Notes: generated from the letters alone by a model not told the origin. Positions 1 through 9,031 are shown, counted from the stretch's first letter. The stretch: DNA of 64,000 nt from DASUBN01 sp036000105 (GCA_036000105.1 DASYGE010000012.1:1-64000), one strand, 5' to 3'. Made by a program: numbers and translations.

Positions 1-2
1 TC

Positions 3-1637
3 TACGTCTCCCTAAATAACACGCCCGATGAGTTTGCAATGGTAGTCAGGGCTGCCCTACATGCCGGCGGTCACCTAAACATACTTCCAATGGGTGTGGT
101 AAGTGTCGAAAAGGTGCAAAAGATTGCGTTGGAGGAAGGAGGTCACAAACTGATCGTCAACTTATATGCCATTCATGGACTGGATCTGACACCCACTTAT
201 ATATGGCTTGACGATCAGCGCGAATTCTTCTCAGAGAGTGTTGGGTGGATCACCACGATTCGACGCGGTTGGGAATCTGCCGCCAAAACGCTCATCAGGG
301 CAGAAACAGACAGTGGCCAATCGGCATTGCACGATTTGGCTCACAATCTCGCGACGCGGCCTAAGTCAGAGGTGGTATTTTCCCATGTGAGTCTTTTTAA
401 TTCCAATTCAGCGAGCATTCAGACTGACCAAACGGTAATTGTGTCAGGCAATCACATAAGTTATGTCGGTCAGGAACCACCCTCAATCGATCCTAATGCA
501 ACCGTAATTGATGGTCATGGACTCACGCTCCTGCCAGGGTTGTGGGACATGCATGTGCATCTCTTTGCCGGGAGCGACGGCCTGCTCAATATTGCTGCGG
601 GCGTGACTACTGTGCGCGACATGGGCAATATCAACGACCAATTACTGATACGCCGTCGCGCATATGATACGGGTAATGAGATAGGCCCACGCGTCATACC
701 GGCGGGGTTTATTGACGGTCGAGGGCCAGACCAGACGCCGATAGGTATGTTTGCAGATACGGAACAAGAAGTTCAAAAGGACGTCGCGCAGTACGCGTCG
801 ATGGGTTATACACAAATCAAAATATACAGCTCCGTCAAGCCAGAACTGGTACCGATAATTGTTCGTGAAGCCCACGCCAGAGGTATGCGGGTAAGCGGGC
901 ACATCCCAGCCGGAATGATAGCCGAACAAGCGGTAAGGGATGGCTATGACGAAATCCAGCATATGAATTTCCTATTTCTTAATTTCATGCCAGATGTGAA
1001 AGACACCCAAACATCTGCGCGCTTAACTGAGGTCGGGAGCCGAGGATCCGACATCGATATTGGATCCCGGCAGGTACAATCCTTTCTGAATCTGTTAAGC
1101 GATCGCCATGTGGCAGTAGATGTGACCCTCGGTGTATTTGAATCGCTTTATTGTGATCGGCCGGGGCAAGTGAGTGTTGCCGCCCTAGACTATGCTGATC
1201 GCTTGCCCATTCAAGTCCGGCGGGGATTGTTGGTCGGTGGGCTCCCGGTGACTCCTGAAAATGATGAGCGTTATCGGCAATCTTTTGAACGGATGAAGCA
1301 AATGCTCAGAGGGATGTACGACCACGACCTCACCATAGAGGCTGGTACTGATAACACTGTTATGGGGCTGGGCCTCATTCATGAGCTTCAGATCTATGAA
1401 GAATCGGGGATTCCAGTCGCAAAGACGCTGCAGCTAGCGACGCTCGGCGCCGCGACAGTTATGCACAGAAACTCGGATCTCGGCTCGATAGAGACCGGGA
1501 AGCTTGCTGATCTCGTCCTAGTCGAAGGTGATCCCACTGAAGACCTCAAGAGACTCGAGCACGCAAAGCTTGTAATGAAAGATGGCGTTATCTATGAACC
1601 AGCAAAGCTCTATACGGCTCTCGGGATCACTCCATAG
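3..1637 (+). CDS. Amidohydrolase family protein, 5' end cut by window edge
   Basis: The reading frame is open to the first base, so the true start lies outside the window; an internal ATG at 39 is not convincing. Metal-dependent hydrolase of the imidazolonepropionase/prolidase-like amidohydrolase group. Visible: an N-terminal domain of the kind preceding such enzymes (LTPTYIWLDD, then WITTIRRGWE), the first metal motif HVH in GLWDMHVHLF, a lysine in QIKIY, histidines in VSGHIPA and IQHMNF, the catalytic Asp in EAGTDN, and the usual C-terminal GKLADLVLVEGDP strand. Homologues are often secreted, but the signal region is not visible. Substrate cannot be predicted. It ends about 285 bp before the IS3 element. 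Confidence 0.85.
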   Translation, partial: YVSLNNTPDEFAMVVRAALHAGGHLNILPMGVVSVEKVQKIALEEGGHKLIVNLYAIHGLDLTPTYIWLDDQREFFSESVGWITTIRRGWESAAKTLIRAETDSGQSALHDLAHNLATRPKSEVVFSHVSLFNSNSASIQTDQTVIVSGNHISYVGQEPPSIDPNATVIDGHGLTLLPGLWDMHVHLFAGSDGLLNIAAGVTTVRDMGNINDQLLIRRRAYDTGNEIGPRVIPAGFIDGRGPDQTPIGMFADTEQEVQKDVAQYASMGYTQIKIYSSVKPELVPIIVREAHARGMRVSGHIPAGMIAEQAVRDGYDEIQHMNFLFLNFMPDVKDTQTSARLTEVGSRGSDIDIGSRQVQSFLNLLSDRHVAVDVTLGVFESLYCDRPGQVSVAALDYADRLPIQVRRGLLVGGLPVTPENDERYRQSFERMKQMLRGMYDHDLTIEAGTDNTVMGLGLIHELQIYEESGIPVAKTLQLATLGAATVMHRNSDLGSIETGKLADLVLVEGDPTEDLKRLEHAKLVMKDGVIYEPAKLYTALGITP

Positions 1638-1817
1638 GAGTTTCACGAACCCCTGGTGGATCATGATGGTGTGCTCGATGCCCGCTGCGTGTACTACAGC
1701 GCCGAAGAGCTGTAGTTCGAGGAGCATGGGCACGATGGCCGCCGCCTCCATTTCCTCGATCTCAATGGCAACGACCCAGCGACGATTCGGGTGCATAGAA
1801 TTCGACGCTGCAACCTT
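1638..1817 (+). pseudogene. Possible remnant of an unknown coding sequence
   Basis: Directly after the amidohydrolase stop the same frame reads on for 26 codons (EFHEPLVDHDG...YYSAEEL), meets a TAG, then continues in plausible protein-like sequence (FEEHGHDGRRLHFLDLNG, then NDPATIRVHRI). It has no start of its own and one in-frame stop. I do not recognise a family. It may be the debris of a gene destroyed when the neighbouring IS arrived, or a chance open stretch. Nothing else is seen between here and the IS end at 1923. Confidence 0.22.
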
Positions 1818-1922
1818 TCACCCGGCCCATGCATCCTAATAGAGGACAGGTCGAGAAATACGCCGCGCCTGCCCCTCAGGAGATACCCATGCTGACCTTC
1901 CCCCCGAATTAGTCCCAGTAGC

Positions 1923-1931
1923 GATGTGGGA
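1923..1931. repeat. IS3 left inverted repeat (short)
   Basis: GATGTGGGA, matched in inverse orientation at 3053-3061. Only the outer 9 bp pair well, which is short for the family, so the exact terminus is uncertain by a base or two. Confidence 0.5.
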
Positions 1932-1942
1932 GCCTAAGCATA

Positions 1943-2758
1943 TCAAGCAGCTTGCTTTGCGAACACAGCCGGTGGCAAATAGCCCAGAGCACTGTGTGGT
2001 CTGACATCGTTGTAATGACTGCGCCAGTCGTCGATCGTCTTCCTAGCGTCTTCTAAGCTTGTGAACCAATGCTGGTTGAGGCAGGCGTCGCGGAACTTGC
2101 CGTTGAAGCTCTCGATGAACGCATTCTGTGTCGGTTTGCCGGGCTGGATGAAGTGAAGTGCGACACCGGTGCACCGCGACCACAGGAACATGGCCTTGCT
2201 GGTGAACTCCGTGCCGTTGTCACAGACCAGCGTCCGGGGCAGACCGCGGGTGAGCGCGAGTTGGTCCAGGAACCGGCTGACCGCGGCACCCGAATTCGAG
2301 GTATCGACGAGCTGCCGCACACACTCCCGGGAATAGTCGTCCACGATGTCCAGCACCCGAAAGCGCCGGCCATTTGCCATCTGGTCTGAGACGAAGTCCA
2401 AGGACCACCGCTGGTTAGATGCAGTGGGGACCACCATCGGGATCCGGGGCCGGGTGAGCTTCTTGCGCCGCCGGATACGGACCTGCAAGCCGAGCTGGCG
2501 ATAGAGTCGGTAGGTACGCTTGCGGTTGATCACCGGGCCTTCGGTCTTGAGCAGGCTGTGGAGTGTCAGATAGCCGTAGCGGGGGTATTGGGCGGCGAGC
2601 CCCTGTAACCGTGCGCGCAGTGCCGTATCGTCCCGTTGCGAACGATACCGCCTGACCGTCCGGCTCAATCCCACCAGGGCGCACGCCCGCCGTTCGCTCA
2701 CCAGGTTGAGATCCAGCAGATGCTGAACCCCGCTGCGGCGTACCGCGGGCGTCACCAT
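1943..2758 (-). CDS. IS3-family transposase OrfB (DDE integrase domain)
   Basis: 271 residues. Catalytic subunit of the IS3 transposase. An N-terminal HTH_21-type region (CALVGLSRTVRRYRSQR, PRYGYLTLH) precedes an rve retroviral-integrase core with the acidic triad: Asp near residue 121 (SLDFVSD), Asp near 180 (VCDNGTEF) and Glu near 215 (FIESFNGKFRD), the last two about 35 apart. The C-terminus has the usual HYNDVRPHSALGYLPP. The ATG at 2758 lies inside the A7 slippery run shared with orfA. The functional transposase is expected to be the OrfA-OrfB fusion made by -1 frameshifting. Confidence 0.93.
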   Translation of the reverse strand: MVTPAVRRSGVQHLLDLNLVSERRACALVGLSRTVRRYRSQRDDTALRARLQGLAAQYPRYGYLTLHSLLKTEGPVINRKRTYRLYRQLGLQVRIRRRKKLTRPRIPMVVPTASNQRWSLDFVSDQMANGRRFRVLDIVDDYSRECVRQLVDTSNSGAAVSRFLDQLALTRGLPRTLVCDNGTEFTSKAMFLWSRCTGVALHFIQPGKPTQNAFIESFNGKFRDACLNQHWFTSLEDARKTIDDWRSHYNDVRPHSALGYLPPAVFAKQAA

Positions 2759-3033
2759 TTTTTTGAGAGGAGCTCCTTCAGGGCCGCTTTGTCCAGCATG
2801 GCATCGGCCAGGAGCCGCCTGAGCTTGGCGTTCTCCGCCTCAAGCTCCCGCAGCCGCTTGGCCTCAGACACTTCCATGTCCCCGTACTTCGACTTCCAGC
2901 GGTAGAGCGTCGTCTCTGTCACCCCGTGCCGGCGAGCCAGCTCGGGCATCTTCTCGCCCGCCGCGTACTCCTTCAGCACACCAATGATCTGCTCTTCGGT
3001 GAATCGTTTGCGCTTCATCTCGGGACCTCCCAT
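2752..3033 (-). CDS. IS3-family transposase OrfA (HTH_Tnp_1)
   Basis: 93 residues, though the ATG of MKRKRFTEEQI at residue 6 is the more usual start. Recognises the element's ends. A helix-turn-helix domain (FTEEQIIGVLKEYAAG, RHGVTETTLYRWKSKYG) is followed by a leucine-zipper-like coiled coil (AKRLRELEAENAKLRRLL). The gene ends seven bases inside orfB, directly after the A7 run, as in other IS3 elements with programmed frameshifting. Confidence 0.92.
   Translation of the reverse strand: MGGPEMKRKRFTEEQIIGVLKEYAAGEKMPELARRHGVTETTLYRWKSKYGDMEVSEAKRLRELEAENAKLRRLLADAMLDKAALKELLSKKW
2758..2764 (-). other. Programmed -1 frameshift slippery site between orfA and orfB
   Basis: On the minus strand the heptamer A AAA AAA sits in the orfA frame as TCA AAA AAA TGG TGA. 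Slipping back one base moves ribosomes into the orfB frame, which is the -1 frame, just before the orfA stop. IS3-family elements commonly use this arrangement to make OrfAB. Confidence 0.65.
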
Positions 3034-3052
3034 CGGTCAATTTACCGGGAAA

Positions 3053-3061
3053 TCCCACATC
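3053..3061. repeat. IS3 right inverted repeat (short)
   Basis: TCCCACATC, the reverse complement of the left end at 1923-1931. Immediately outside it begins the Lrp/AsnC remnant. Confidence 0.5.
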
Positions 3062-3400
3062 ACGCTTGCTACTATTTATGGGGGAAAGGTCAAACTCGAT
3101 CGCGAAAGAGCCGGGCTCGGCCTCACGGTGTTCATCGCGGTTAAGCTCAAGAGCCATGGTGACTCCGCTGCCATGGCGTTTCGTCGCTCCATGTCAGGGA
3201 TGGCCGAAGTCATTGCGTGTTACATCACCTCCGGGCGGCACGACTTCTTGCTCCATGTCGTCGTGCCAGATCTCGCGGAATACCGGCGCTTCGTGCTGGA
3301 TAGATTGATCAAGCTGCCGGATGTGAGGGACATCAACAGCAGCTTCGTGATCGATACGGTCAAGGAAGATGCCCCTATACCGCTCAATCACCTGAAGTAG
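3062..3400 (+). pseudogene. Lrp/AsnC-family regulator, 5' half lost at the IS3 element
   Basis: About 112 residues remain: the end of the linker (KVKLDRERAGLGLTVFIAVK) and the whole RAM/AsnC ligand-binding domain (GMAEVIACYITSGRHDFLL, then VVVPDLAEYRRFVLDRL, and PDVRDINSSFVIDTVK). The N-terminal winged helix is missing; upstream in the same frame there is only IS DNA. An ATG inside the IS (2984) would give an IS-regulator fusion, which I do not believe is functional. The missing half is not found on the other side of the IS either, so sequence was also deleted. Confidence 0.8.
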
Positions 3401-3457
3401 CCGCTTCCCATCACCTCAAAGGGATCAGAGCCCTTTAATGCAATTCCAGGCTTGGCG

Positions 3458-3586
3458 CTACGCGCTCAAGGCGATGAGCAGTTCGACAAATTGTTCGAAC
3501 GCTTCGCTGAACCCAGAGGTGTCTCCGGAGGCGATGGCATCGTGGAGCGCTTCCATCGAGGGGTTGAGGTCGCGCAGGGTCCACTT
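3458..3586 (-). pseudogene. 42-codon gene fragment of unknown origin
   Basis: Between an upstream TAG and its own stop this frame encodes KWTLRDLNPSMEALHDAIAS followed by GDTSGFSEAFEQFVELLIAL. That is a convincing amphipathic C-terminal tail, but there is no start codon with a ribosome site. It looks like the last piece of a gene whose front was lost. The flanking bases 3401-3457 and 3587-3700 show nothing further; one end of the Tn7-like module could lie in the latter stretch. Confidence 0.35.
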
Positions 3587-3700
3587 CTAGCGTGCGCATA
3601 ATCCGTGTTTATGTAAAGCCGCTTCCGGGTGATATCCCCATTTCAGGCCAGTCCAAGTTAACCTCAGCTAATCCGTCACCGCCACGTCCCTCGTTACCGT

Positions 3701-5098
3701 TCACTTTTTCTTCTTTTCCACCGCGCCACGCACGAGTCCATTTTTATTCGTTACCAAATCAGGCAGGTCTCGTCTAAGTCTGCGCAAAAGCCGCCTGATA
3801 TCTGACCGTCTGAGATCGCTTGGCAGCACGCCAGTTAGCTGCTTCAGATGGCGCTCACTAGGATAAACGTGCCGCTTACGCAGCCACGCCACCCCCTCCT
3901 TGAGTTTCCTTTCGCGATGCTTGGCATGATTAAAGACAACCTTCTCCATCCAGGCAAGGTATCGTTGACGAAGAACCTTATACTCCCTAGGAAAGTGATA
4001 CTGTAATTTCGTGTAAGTCATATGCAATTCTTGCGCCACATCGGTTGTGGAGCGCGCATGCAGCGGATTCTTGGCGATTAATTTCGCGAGATACTTACGT
4101 ACGCTTGCTCGATCTTTCTCGTCTAAGTTCGTTCTCGGTGCAAATCTCGGGCGTTCTCGATATTGAACTGATACTGGTCCAAGAAGTGTCGCTTGCTGGG
4201 CCAATAGATCATCAGGAAAGACATTGACTCGGCGGCAGAATTCCAACAATGTCGCAAGCGCGGGCTTATTCTTACCTCGCACCCAACTGTGAAGTACCAT
4301 GTGCTCGAAATTAATCAACTGTCCTAATTTATAGACAGATCCACCCGTCAATTGATTGGCGATGCGCGAGACCCCTAATGAGGCAGCATCCGGTGTCACT
4401 CGGACATTGCCCACGATAACTTTTTCAATCAATCTTTCACAAGCAATAGTTTTCCAGATATCACTCGCGCTCGGCTCTCGCGTTCGATGGAACTGCGTTC
4501 TCTCGATATGATTACTGCCACAGGAATTACATATCCACGCACGTGGAATATAGGACACCACGAGCTGCTTTGTGCCGCACTTCTCACACCTGCTCGTCAG
4601 TAGGGAGCGGTGGCGAGGGCAGAGACTCACAGGCATGGTTATCCAAATCAGCCGCACGTAGGGTCGCCCAGTGGAATGTTGGTCTTCCCGCCAACAGTCG
4701 ACACACCACCGGAGTTCGTCACTCAAGAGGCCGTGACTCCGACAGTCCAATACCTCTCCCAAAGGGAGATAAGCCATTTCAGGATATTCAGCAGGCATGC
4801 CCGCCTTTCGTAGGCTATCCCGTACTAGCAGTGCACGGGGTCCGTACCCATTCGCAGAATTGAAATCAAACCTGGACTTTGATTCTCCCTCCGTCCGTTT
4901 CAGCATTTCTCGTTGAATTCCCATATTCCAGAACAAGATCGTCGTCATCCAGTGATGATCCGCCAGTTCGGCTAGATAATCGGTCATGCACTGGATTTGC
5001 CCGGTACCGATTCCATGAGGCCGTACCCACCTAACACGCGGCGATTTCGCGGTACCACCTCTCGTACGTCTCGTAAACCGCGCTCGGGAGGCGATCAT
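3701..5098 (-). CDS. tniQ: TniQ/TnsD-family transposition target-selection protein
   Basis: 465 residues. Recruits the TnsC ATPase and transposase to an attachment site. Residues about 24-70 match the TniQ start pattern (RVRWVRPHGIGTGQIQCMTD, then YLAELADHHW). Residues about 131-200 hold paired zinc-binding motifs (WCVDCWRE, CPRHRSLL, CEKCG, CNSCG). The roughly 260 C-terminal residues include HTH-like repeats rich in basic residues and probably read the target DNA, as in TnsD. The ATG overlaps the tnsC stop (ATGA), so the genes are translationally coupled. It is longer than minimal TniQ proteins and closer in layout to TnsD. The target site cannot be told from sequence alone. Confidence 0.85.
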   Translation of the reverse strand: MIASRARFTRRTRGGTAKSPRVRWVRPHGIGTGQIQCMTDYLAELADHHWMTTILFWNMGIQREMLKRTEGESKSRFDFNSANGYGPRALLVRDSLRKAGMPAEYPEMAYLPLGEVLDCRSHGLLSDELRWCVDCWREDQHSTGRPYVRLIWITMPVSLCPRHRSLLTSRCEKCGTKQLVVSYIPRAWICNSCGSNHIERTQFHRTREPSASDIWKTIACERLIEKVIVGNVRVTPDAASLGVSRIANQLTGGSVYKLGQLINFEHMVLHSWVRGKNKPALATLLEFCRRVNVFPDDLLAQQATLLGPVSVQYRERPRFAPRTNLDEKDRASVRKYLAKLIAKNPLHARSTTDVAQELHMTYTKLQYHFPREYKVLRQRYLAWMEKVVFNHAKHRERKLKEGVAWLRKRHVYPSERHLKQLTGVLPSDLRRSDIRRLLRRLRRDLPDLVTNKNGLVRGAVEKKKK

Positions 5099-6219
5099 GC
5101 ATCGTCCTCGTGACGTGAGCTGGTCGGATCGCGCTTGGGAATCCGCTTTCCAGGACGACGCGATCTACCCTGCATCTGTGTAAGATGCGCAGTTGCTTTC
5201 GTCCGTTCACCAAAATGCTTTGAGATGTCGAAATCCCTGTTGTCTGAGAATTCCTTCTCGAAGGCCTTCATATCTCGTGCCATCGCTTCTAATTGCAAGT
5301 TGGATAATCGCGTAGTAGCCATGTGCTCTCGTGTCAGAATCTTGCTCTTTGTTCGGAACATTTCTTCTACTGCCCGTCGTTCCCATTCAACCCCTGCACC
5401 CACGAGTCCAAGCGCATGGGTGTACACGTACATCTTGTCGTTGAAAAGCGACTTCTCATACCTGATCTCCACCGCCTTGAGGGCGTCCTGGAGCAGCGTG
5501 ACAAAGTAATCGATGTCCAGTTGAGTGAGGCTGTAGTACCACATCGGGACAGGTTCAACGCGCCTTGCAGTTTGAGCCTCGTGATACAGCATTTTCTTCG
5601 CATCTACGGCTCCGAGTAGAACGTGGATGGTCGACCTGCGATTGCTGAAGCTCTTGATGACATTCAGGTTGCCACCCTTGTTCTCATGCGAATGTGTCTT
5701 CCCCATGCTGGCGGCTTCATCAATGAACACCGCGATTGGGCGAAGCTCATCGAGTGCATCCAAATACAGCGTCCTGAGTTCATGAACCTGGAGGCGTTGA
5801 TAGGACGTTTTCGGTTTACCCAACTGAAGCTCCTCAATTAGGGTATCTATGTTTCGCTTGCTATTGAGGGCCGGTTCGCCGAGCTTGGTTAAGCCTTGCA
5901 GGTAGAATGAACGCCATGTGAATTCGCCGTATTCCGGACTTTCCGCATCAATAGACAGCGGCCTCGCGAAGCCTAGTTCAGGGTGCATATCGACGAATTC
6001 TGTAAGGATGTCTATCAGCACGCCGGCGAGCGACGTCTTTCCGACGCCAGTGGGCCCCACGAGCATCAGGATGCGGCCGCGCGCACCCTCTTGTATCGTC
6101 TCCAACAGTCTGTCGCGGAGTTCTGCAAATACGGCGTGGTCTATTACAAGCTCATCAATATGGTCCAGAATCTCGCGCCTACTTCTCACGAGCCGCCTCC
6201 CCTGTTTTTGCGCCGCCAT
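5095..6219 (-). CDS. tnsC: TnsC/TniB-family AAA+ ATPase of a Tn7-like element
   Basis: 374 residues. The regulator that links target selection to the transposase. Walker A GPTGVGKT at residues 55-62, Walker B VFIDEAAS near 165, sensor-like segments in IHVLLGAVD, and a C-terminal basic tail (RSRRPGKRIPKRD) likely for contact with DNA or TniQ. Overlaps tnsAB upstream by 34 bp and tniQ downstream by 4 bp, so the three form one operon. The TnsB/TniQ-interacting parts are not identifiable by eye. Confidence 0.88.
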   Translation of the reverse strand: MAAQKQGRRLVRSRREILDHIDELVIDHAVFAELRDRLLETIQEGARGRILMLVGPTGVGKTSLAGVLIDILTEFVDMHPELGFARPLSIDAESPEYGEFTWRSFYLQGLTKLGEPALNSKRNIDTLIEELQLGKPKTSYQRLQVHELRTLYLDALDELRPIAVFIDEAASMGKTHSHENKGGNLNVIKSFSNRRSTIHVLLGAVDAKKMLYHEAQTARRVEPVPMWYYSLTQLDIDYFVTLLQDALKAVEIRYEKSLFNDKMYVYTHALGLVGAGVEWERRAVEEMFRTKSKILTREHMATTRLSNLQLEAMARDMKAFEKEFSDNRDFDISKHFGERTKATAHLTQMQGRSRRPGKRIPKRDPTSSRHEDDA

Positions 6220-8822
6220 ATACGTGCCGGTTGGGATGGAAACTCCACTTTAATGCCAGTCAGATTTGGATCGTGCGCGATATCGAGATCCACGACCGAG
6301 CGATCTTGATTGTATTTTCTGAGGCCGAGTAGGTGGCGTTCTCTGTTGTGCGTGTCACGCAGGAAGTCGATCATTTGATCTGGGACGCTGAGATACTCTC
6401 TGTTGCTATCACGACAGCGCGCGTAAACCTCCATGTGCGCCATACGGATTTCCCGCTCCGTGTAGTCGAGAACTAGCTGATTGGTTGTCTGCAACCTACT
6501 CCATCTATGGCTGACATACGCGTAGATGTAGCTGATGTCGTATGGATCGTAACGGACTGGAACACTCTTGCCCCAAAGCCTGCTGTCATCTAGTGGCTCT
6601 CCGCCGTAAATCACATGATTTAGCTTAATCGTTCCACTTCTCACGCTGCGGGTTTCAGGTTTGGGTGCTGGTAATGTCTCGAGGAGAAATTGCTCGTCGT
6701 ATGCAAATAGTCGGATGGTTCTGGCTCCTGTCGTTGCCAGCGATCGAGCCATTCTGTCCATGGGTCGCTCATGGATCCCCAGATGCGTGTTACTCGGATA
6801 CACGTTGTAGAACCACTCTCCCAGCTGATCGTCAAATGCGTCCGGTGTCCAGACCGCGTGATTTTCGGGATAATGTGTACTACTCAAAGTCCTAGCCATA
6901 AGCAAGTTAGTCGTATTTCCCAATAGGTTCTTTACGAATTGGCTTTGACTAGTGGCATTTATTTTTTCGATTAATGAGCCATATCTTGGTTCCCCTTTGA
7001 CGCGGTGCATTCGCTCGACAAAATGCGAAGTCAGCAATGTCTCGAAATAGATCGACTCAAATTCCTTCCCCCAGTCCATGATGCATTTCGATGGAAAGCG
7101 GCCATATCGCCGGCCACACTCGCGAAAAAGCATCATCAGTGCTCGGTAGGATGGAGGCTCAAACGTGATGAAATACGCTAGTACGACCCGCGTGTAGGCA
7201 TCGACTAGTGCAGATAGCCACGGACGCCCCAATATCTGCCCCGTAATGGCCGACACCAGGTCGATAGGCAACTCGGTATGATCTGCATGCGCTAATTCGA
7301 ACGCGCGGTCCCCGTGAGTTGGAAGTACATTCCCGCGCTCGGAGAGGTAAGAATTTGGTCCAGCAACCTGATAGGCTGCTTTCCTTCCATGCCGCCTCTC
7401 CACCCTGAGCTCTTTTTCAAGCTGGTCTATCCTGAGGGAATACGTCGGCAGCGATACGTGAGGTAGTCCTTTTGTCTTGCAGCGTGCTACGTAAAGGCGA
7501 AAGGCTGCCATCCTATTAGGAGATGCAGGAGTCAGATAATCGTCATCGAGAGACAAGGCAATTTCTTCGTCCATTACGGAATTAAGATGAGAACCTCGCC
7601 AACCCCGCCTGCTAATGCGGGCAACCAATCCCATGAAACCATTTCCGTAGCGGACTACAGCATCTCGAACTTGCTTCTGCCAATACCGAATGGTCCTTGC
7701 AGAGACGCCGTCCGGGCGATTTTTCCCTTGGGCAACCTTGCTAAGAATTTTGGCCTTACGAACCCCTTCTGAGATGTCGTCTGGTGATGCGGTCAGTAAA
7801 AGCTCGCGGGTCTCGCCGAACCCGCAGGGATCGCTGCCGATAGGCTGCATATGACCATCTCGAACGAGTTCGGCAATCTGCGCTTCCTTGATACGTACAA
7901 GTTGACCACCTTCGTCAGCCAGTGAATAATGCCCTTCACCGTAATTCGCCACCGTCCACTTCTTTGAATCCCATAGCAAATCTATCCCGATTTCTAGGTT
8001 CAACATGGCGTGAGGCGCAGAAGATCGATAGTCAACCGCGTACGTCATCGCTTCGGCATAAGCTTGGCTATAGAACACATAAGATGCTTCAGGGCGACAC
8101 AATAGCTGCTCATCAAGCAGAAAGTGCACTCGGCGCCATGCGATGGCGTAGTAGATGATGTCTGGGGACTCAGTCTTCTCTAGAAGAGCATCCAGTCGTA
8201 TAACCTTCTTCTCTTCCACTATCTGCAACAACTTCTCAATTTGCAGCGCTTGGTCTTGGCTAGGCTCCTCGCGAATGTAATCGAATAGAAAATCAGCATT
8301 TCGTACAAAGACCGCAGGAATATCAGTCGGAAGAGCTACTTCGTAGCCAATGCCGTAGGGAGATGCTGCGTGTATCCCAGCGGATGACATCCACCTCCCA
8401 TTGCAGTCTGGGCTGAAGCGGTCGGGATACTTGTTATGCAGCTCGGCGAGCTTGGTTAGCGGTTTGCACTCAACGAAGACAATAGAGCACTGCGAAATTT
8501 TCAGGTAGTCGGGGACATGCGAACTGTGAATCTTGCGGCCCGCTTTGTTGTGATAGGCCAGACTGAGTGTCGTCGGCTGATCCCAAAACTCGATAACATC
8601 GGGATCAAAACGCCACCTCAGCGGGAAACGGCGTTCATTCGTGCGGCTCTCATACTGGATGCCAACCCCCATGGTATCGATTGGGATCGCGCCACTAACG
8701 CTACCACCTCCTCCAACCCGCCTTACAGGCTCGGACTGCCGTATGCGCTCGATGAGTTCGCGGCCGGCCTGCGGTAGATTGAGGCGATCATATAGCCACG
8801 TAAGATCCTTTAGGGTATCCAT
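6186..8822 (-). CDS. tnsAB: Fused TnsA-TnsB transposase of a Tn7-like element
   Basis: 878 residues from an ATG (8822) with GGAGGG upstream. Residues about 50-230 form a TnsA-like restriction-endonuclease fold: E58 in IQYESR, FDPDVIEFWDQP, D105 in HVPDYL, and E118-x-K120 in FVECKP. This is the active site that cuts the 5' strands. The rest is TnsB: DNA-binding HTH regions, then an rve core with D near 514 (HADHTELP), D near 582 (MDWGKEF) and E near 618 (LIEKIN), followed by a beta-barrel and basic C-terminus (WRRKNRGGG). All catalytic residues are present in both halves, so cut-and-paste transposition is expected. In Tn7 itself these are two proteins. Confidence 0.88.
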   Translation of the reverse strand: MDTLKDLTWLYDRLNLPQAGRELIERIRQSEPVRRVGGGGSVSGAIPIDTMGVGIQYESRTNERRFPLRWRFDPDVIEFWDQPTTLSLAYHNKAGRKIHSSHVPDYLKISQCSIVFVECKPLTKLAELHNKYPDRFSPDCNGRWMSSAGIHAASPYGIGYEVALPTDIPAVFVRNADFLFDYIREEPSQDQALQIEKLLQIVEEKKVIRLDALLEKTESPDIIYYAIAWRRVHFLLDEQLLCRPEASYVFYSQAYAEAMTYAVDYRSSAPHAMLNLEIGIDLLWDSKKWTVANYGEGHYSLADEGGQLVRIKEAQIAELVRDGHMQPIGSDPCGFGETRELLLTASPDDISEGVRKAKILSKVAQGKNRPDGVSARTIRYWQKQVRDAVVRYGNGFMGLVARISRRGWRGSHLNSVMDEEIALSLDDDYLTPASPNRMAAFRLYVARCKTKGLPHVSLPTYSLRIDQLEKELRVERRHGRKAAYQVAGPNSYLSERGNVLPTHGDRAFELAHADHTELPIDLVSAITGQILGRPWLSALVDAYTRVVLAYFITFEPPSYRALMMLFRECGRRYGRFPSKCIMDWGKEFESIYFETLLTSHFVERMHRVKGEPRYGSLIEKINATSQSQFVKNLLGNTTNLLMARTLSSTHYPENHAVWTPDAFDDQLGEWFYNVYPSNTHLGIHERPMDRMARSLATTGARTIRLFAYDEQFLLETLPAPKPETRSVRSGTIKLNHVIYGGEPLDDSRLWGKSVPVRYDPYDISYIYAYVSHRWSRLQTTNQLVLDYTEREIRMAHMEVYARCRDSNREYLSVPDQMIDFLRDTHNRERHLLGLRKYNQDRSVVDLDIAHDPNLTGIKVEFPSQPARIWRRKNRGGGS

Positions 8823-8889
8823 AGATATTTCCCTCCGATTCCGTGTGCCTACTTGGTATCCTCGCAATCCAACAGCTGTTCGAATTCGT

Positions 8890-8927
8890 CGATTTCATGC
8901 TGATTTCAGGCATGCGAATCGGCGGGC
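8890..8927. promoter_or_regulatory. Possible operator/promoter segment upstream of tnsAB
   Basis: The 273-bp gap 8823-9095 separates tnsAB from the XRE gene. In it GATTTCATGC and GCATGCGAATC form an imperfect inverted repeat around TGATTTCAG. This could be the XRE operator or a TnsB-binding site; I cannot distinguish them and see no second copy in clear inverted orientation elsewhere. Confidence 0.25.
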
Positions 8928-9031
8928 CCGACCTGATTGGTGACAAGGGGCTACTGAGGGAGCTTGACGGGAGGGGCTGGTGAGCTAATACTTAGATTGC
9001 GTGTGCTAGGTATTAACTTTACCTACACCAG

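Larger units (their letters stand above)
1923..3061. mobile_element. IS3-family insertion sequence (about 1.14 kb)
   Basis: Two overlapping minus-strand genes (orfA, orfB) are joined by an A7 slippery run and flanked by short inverted ends, GATGTGGGA at 1923-1931 and its complement at 3053-3061. This is the classic IS3-family layout. Both genes are intact, so the element could still be active. I find no convincing 3-4 bp target duplication: left flank ...AGTAGC, right flank ACGCTT.... That suggests a deletion next to the element or that my end positions are slightly off. The element abuts the remains of an Lrp/AsnC regulator gene. Confidence 0.8.

Noticed and set aside
2984..3061. Extension of the Lrp/AsnC remnant into the IS as a longer protein
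   Set aside because: These codons are IS DNA antisense to orfA; they replace the missing HTH half by accident.
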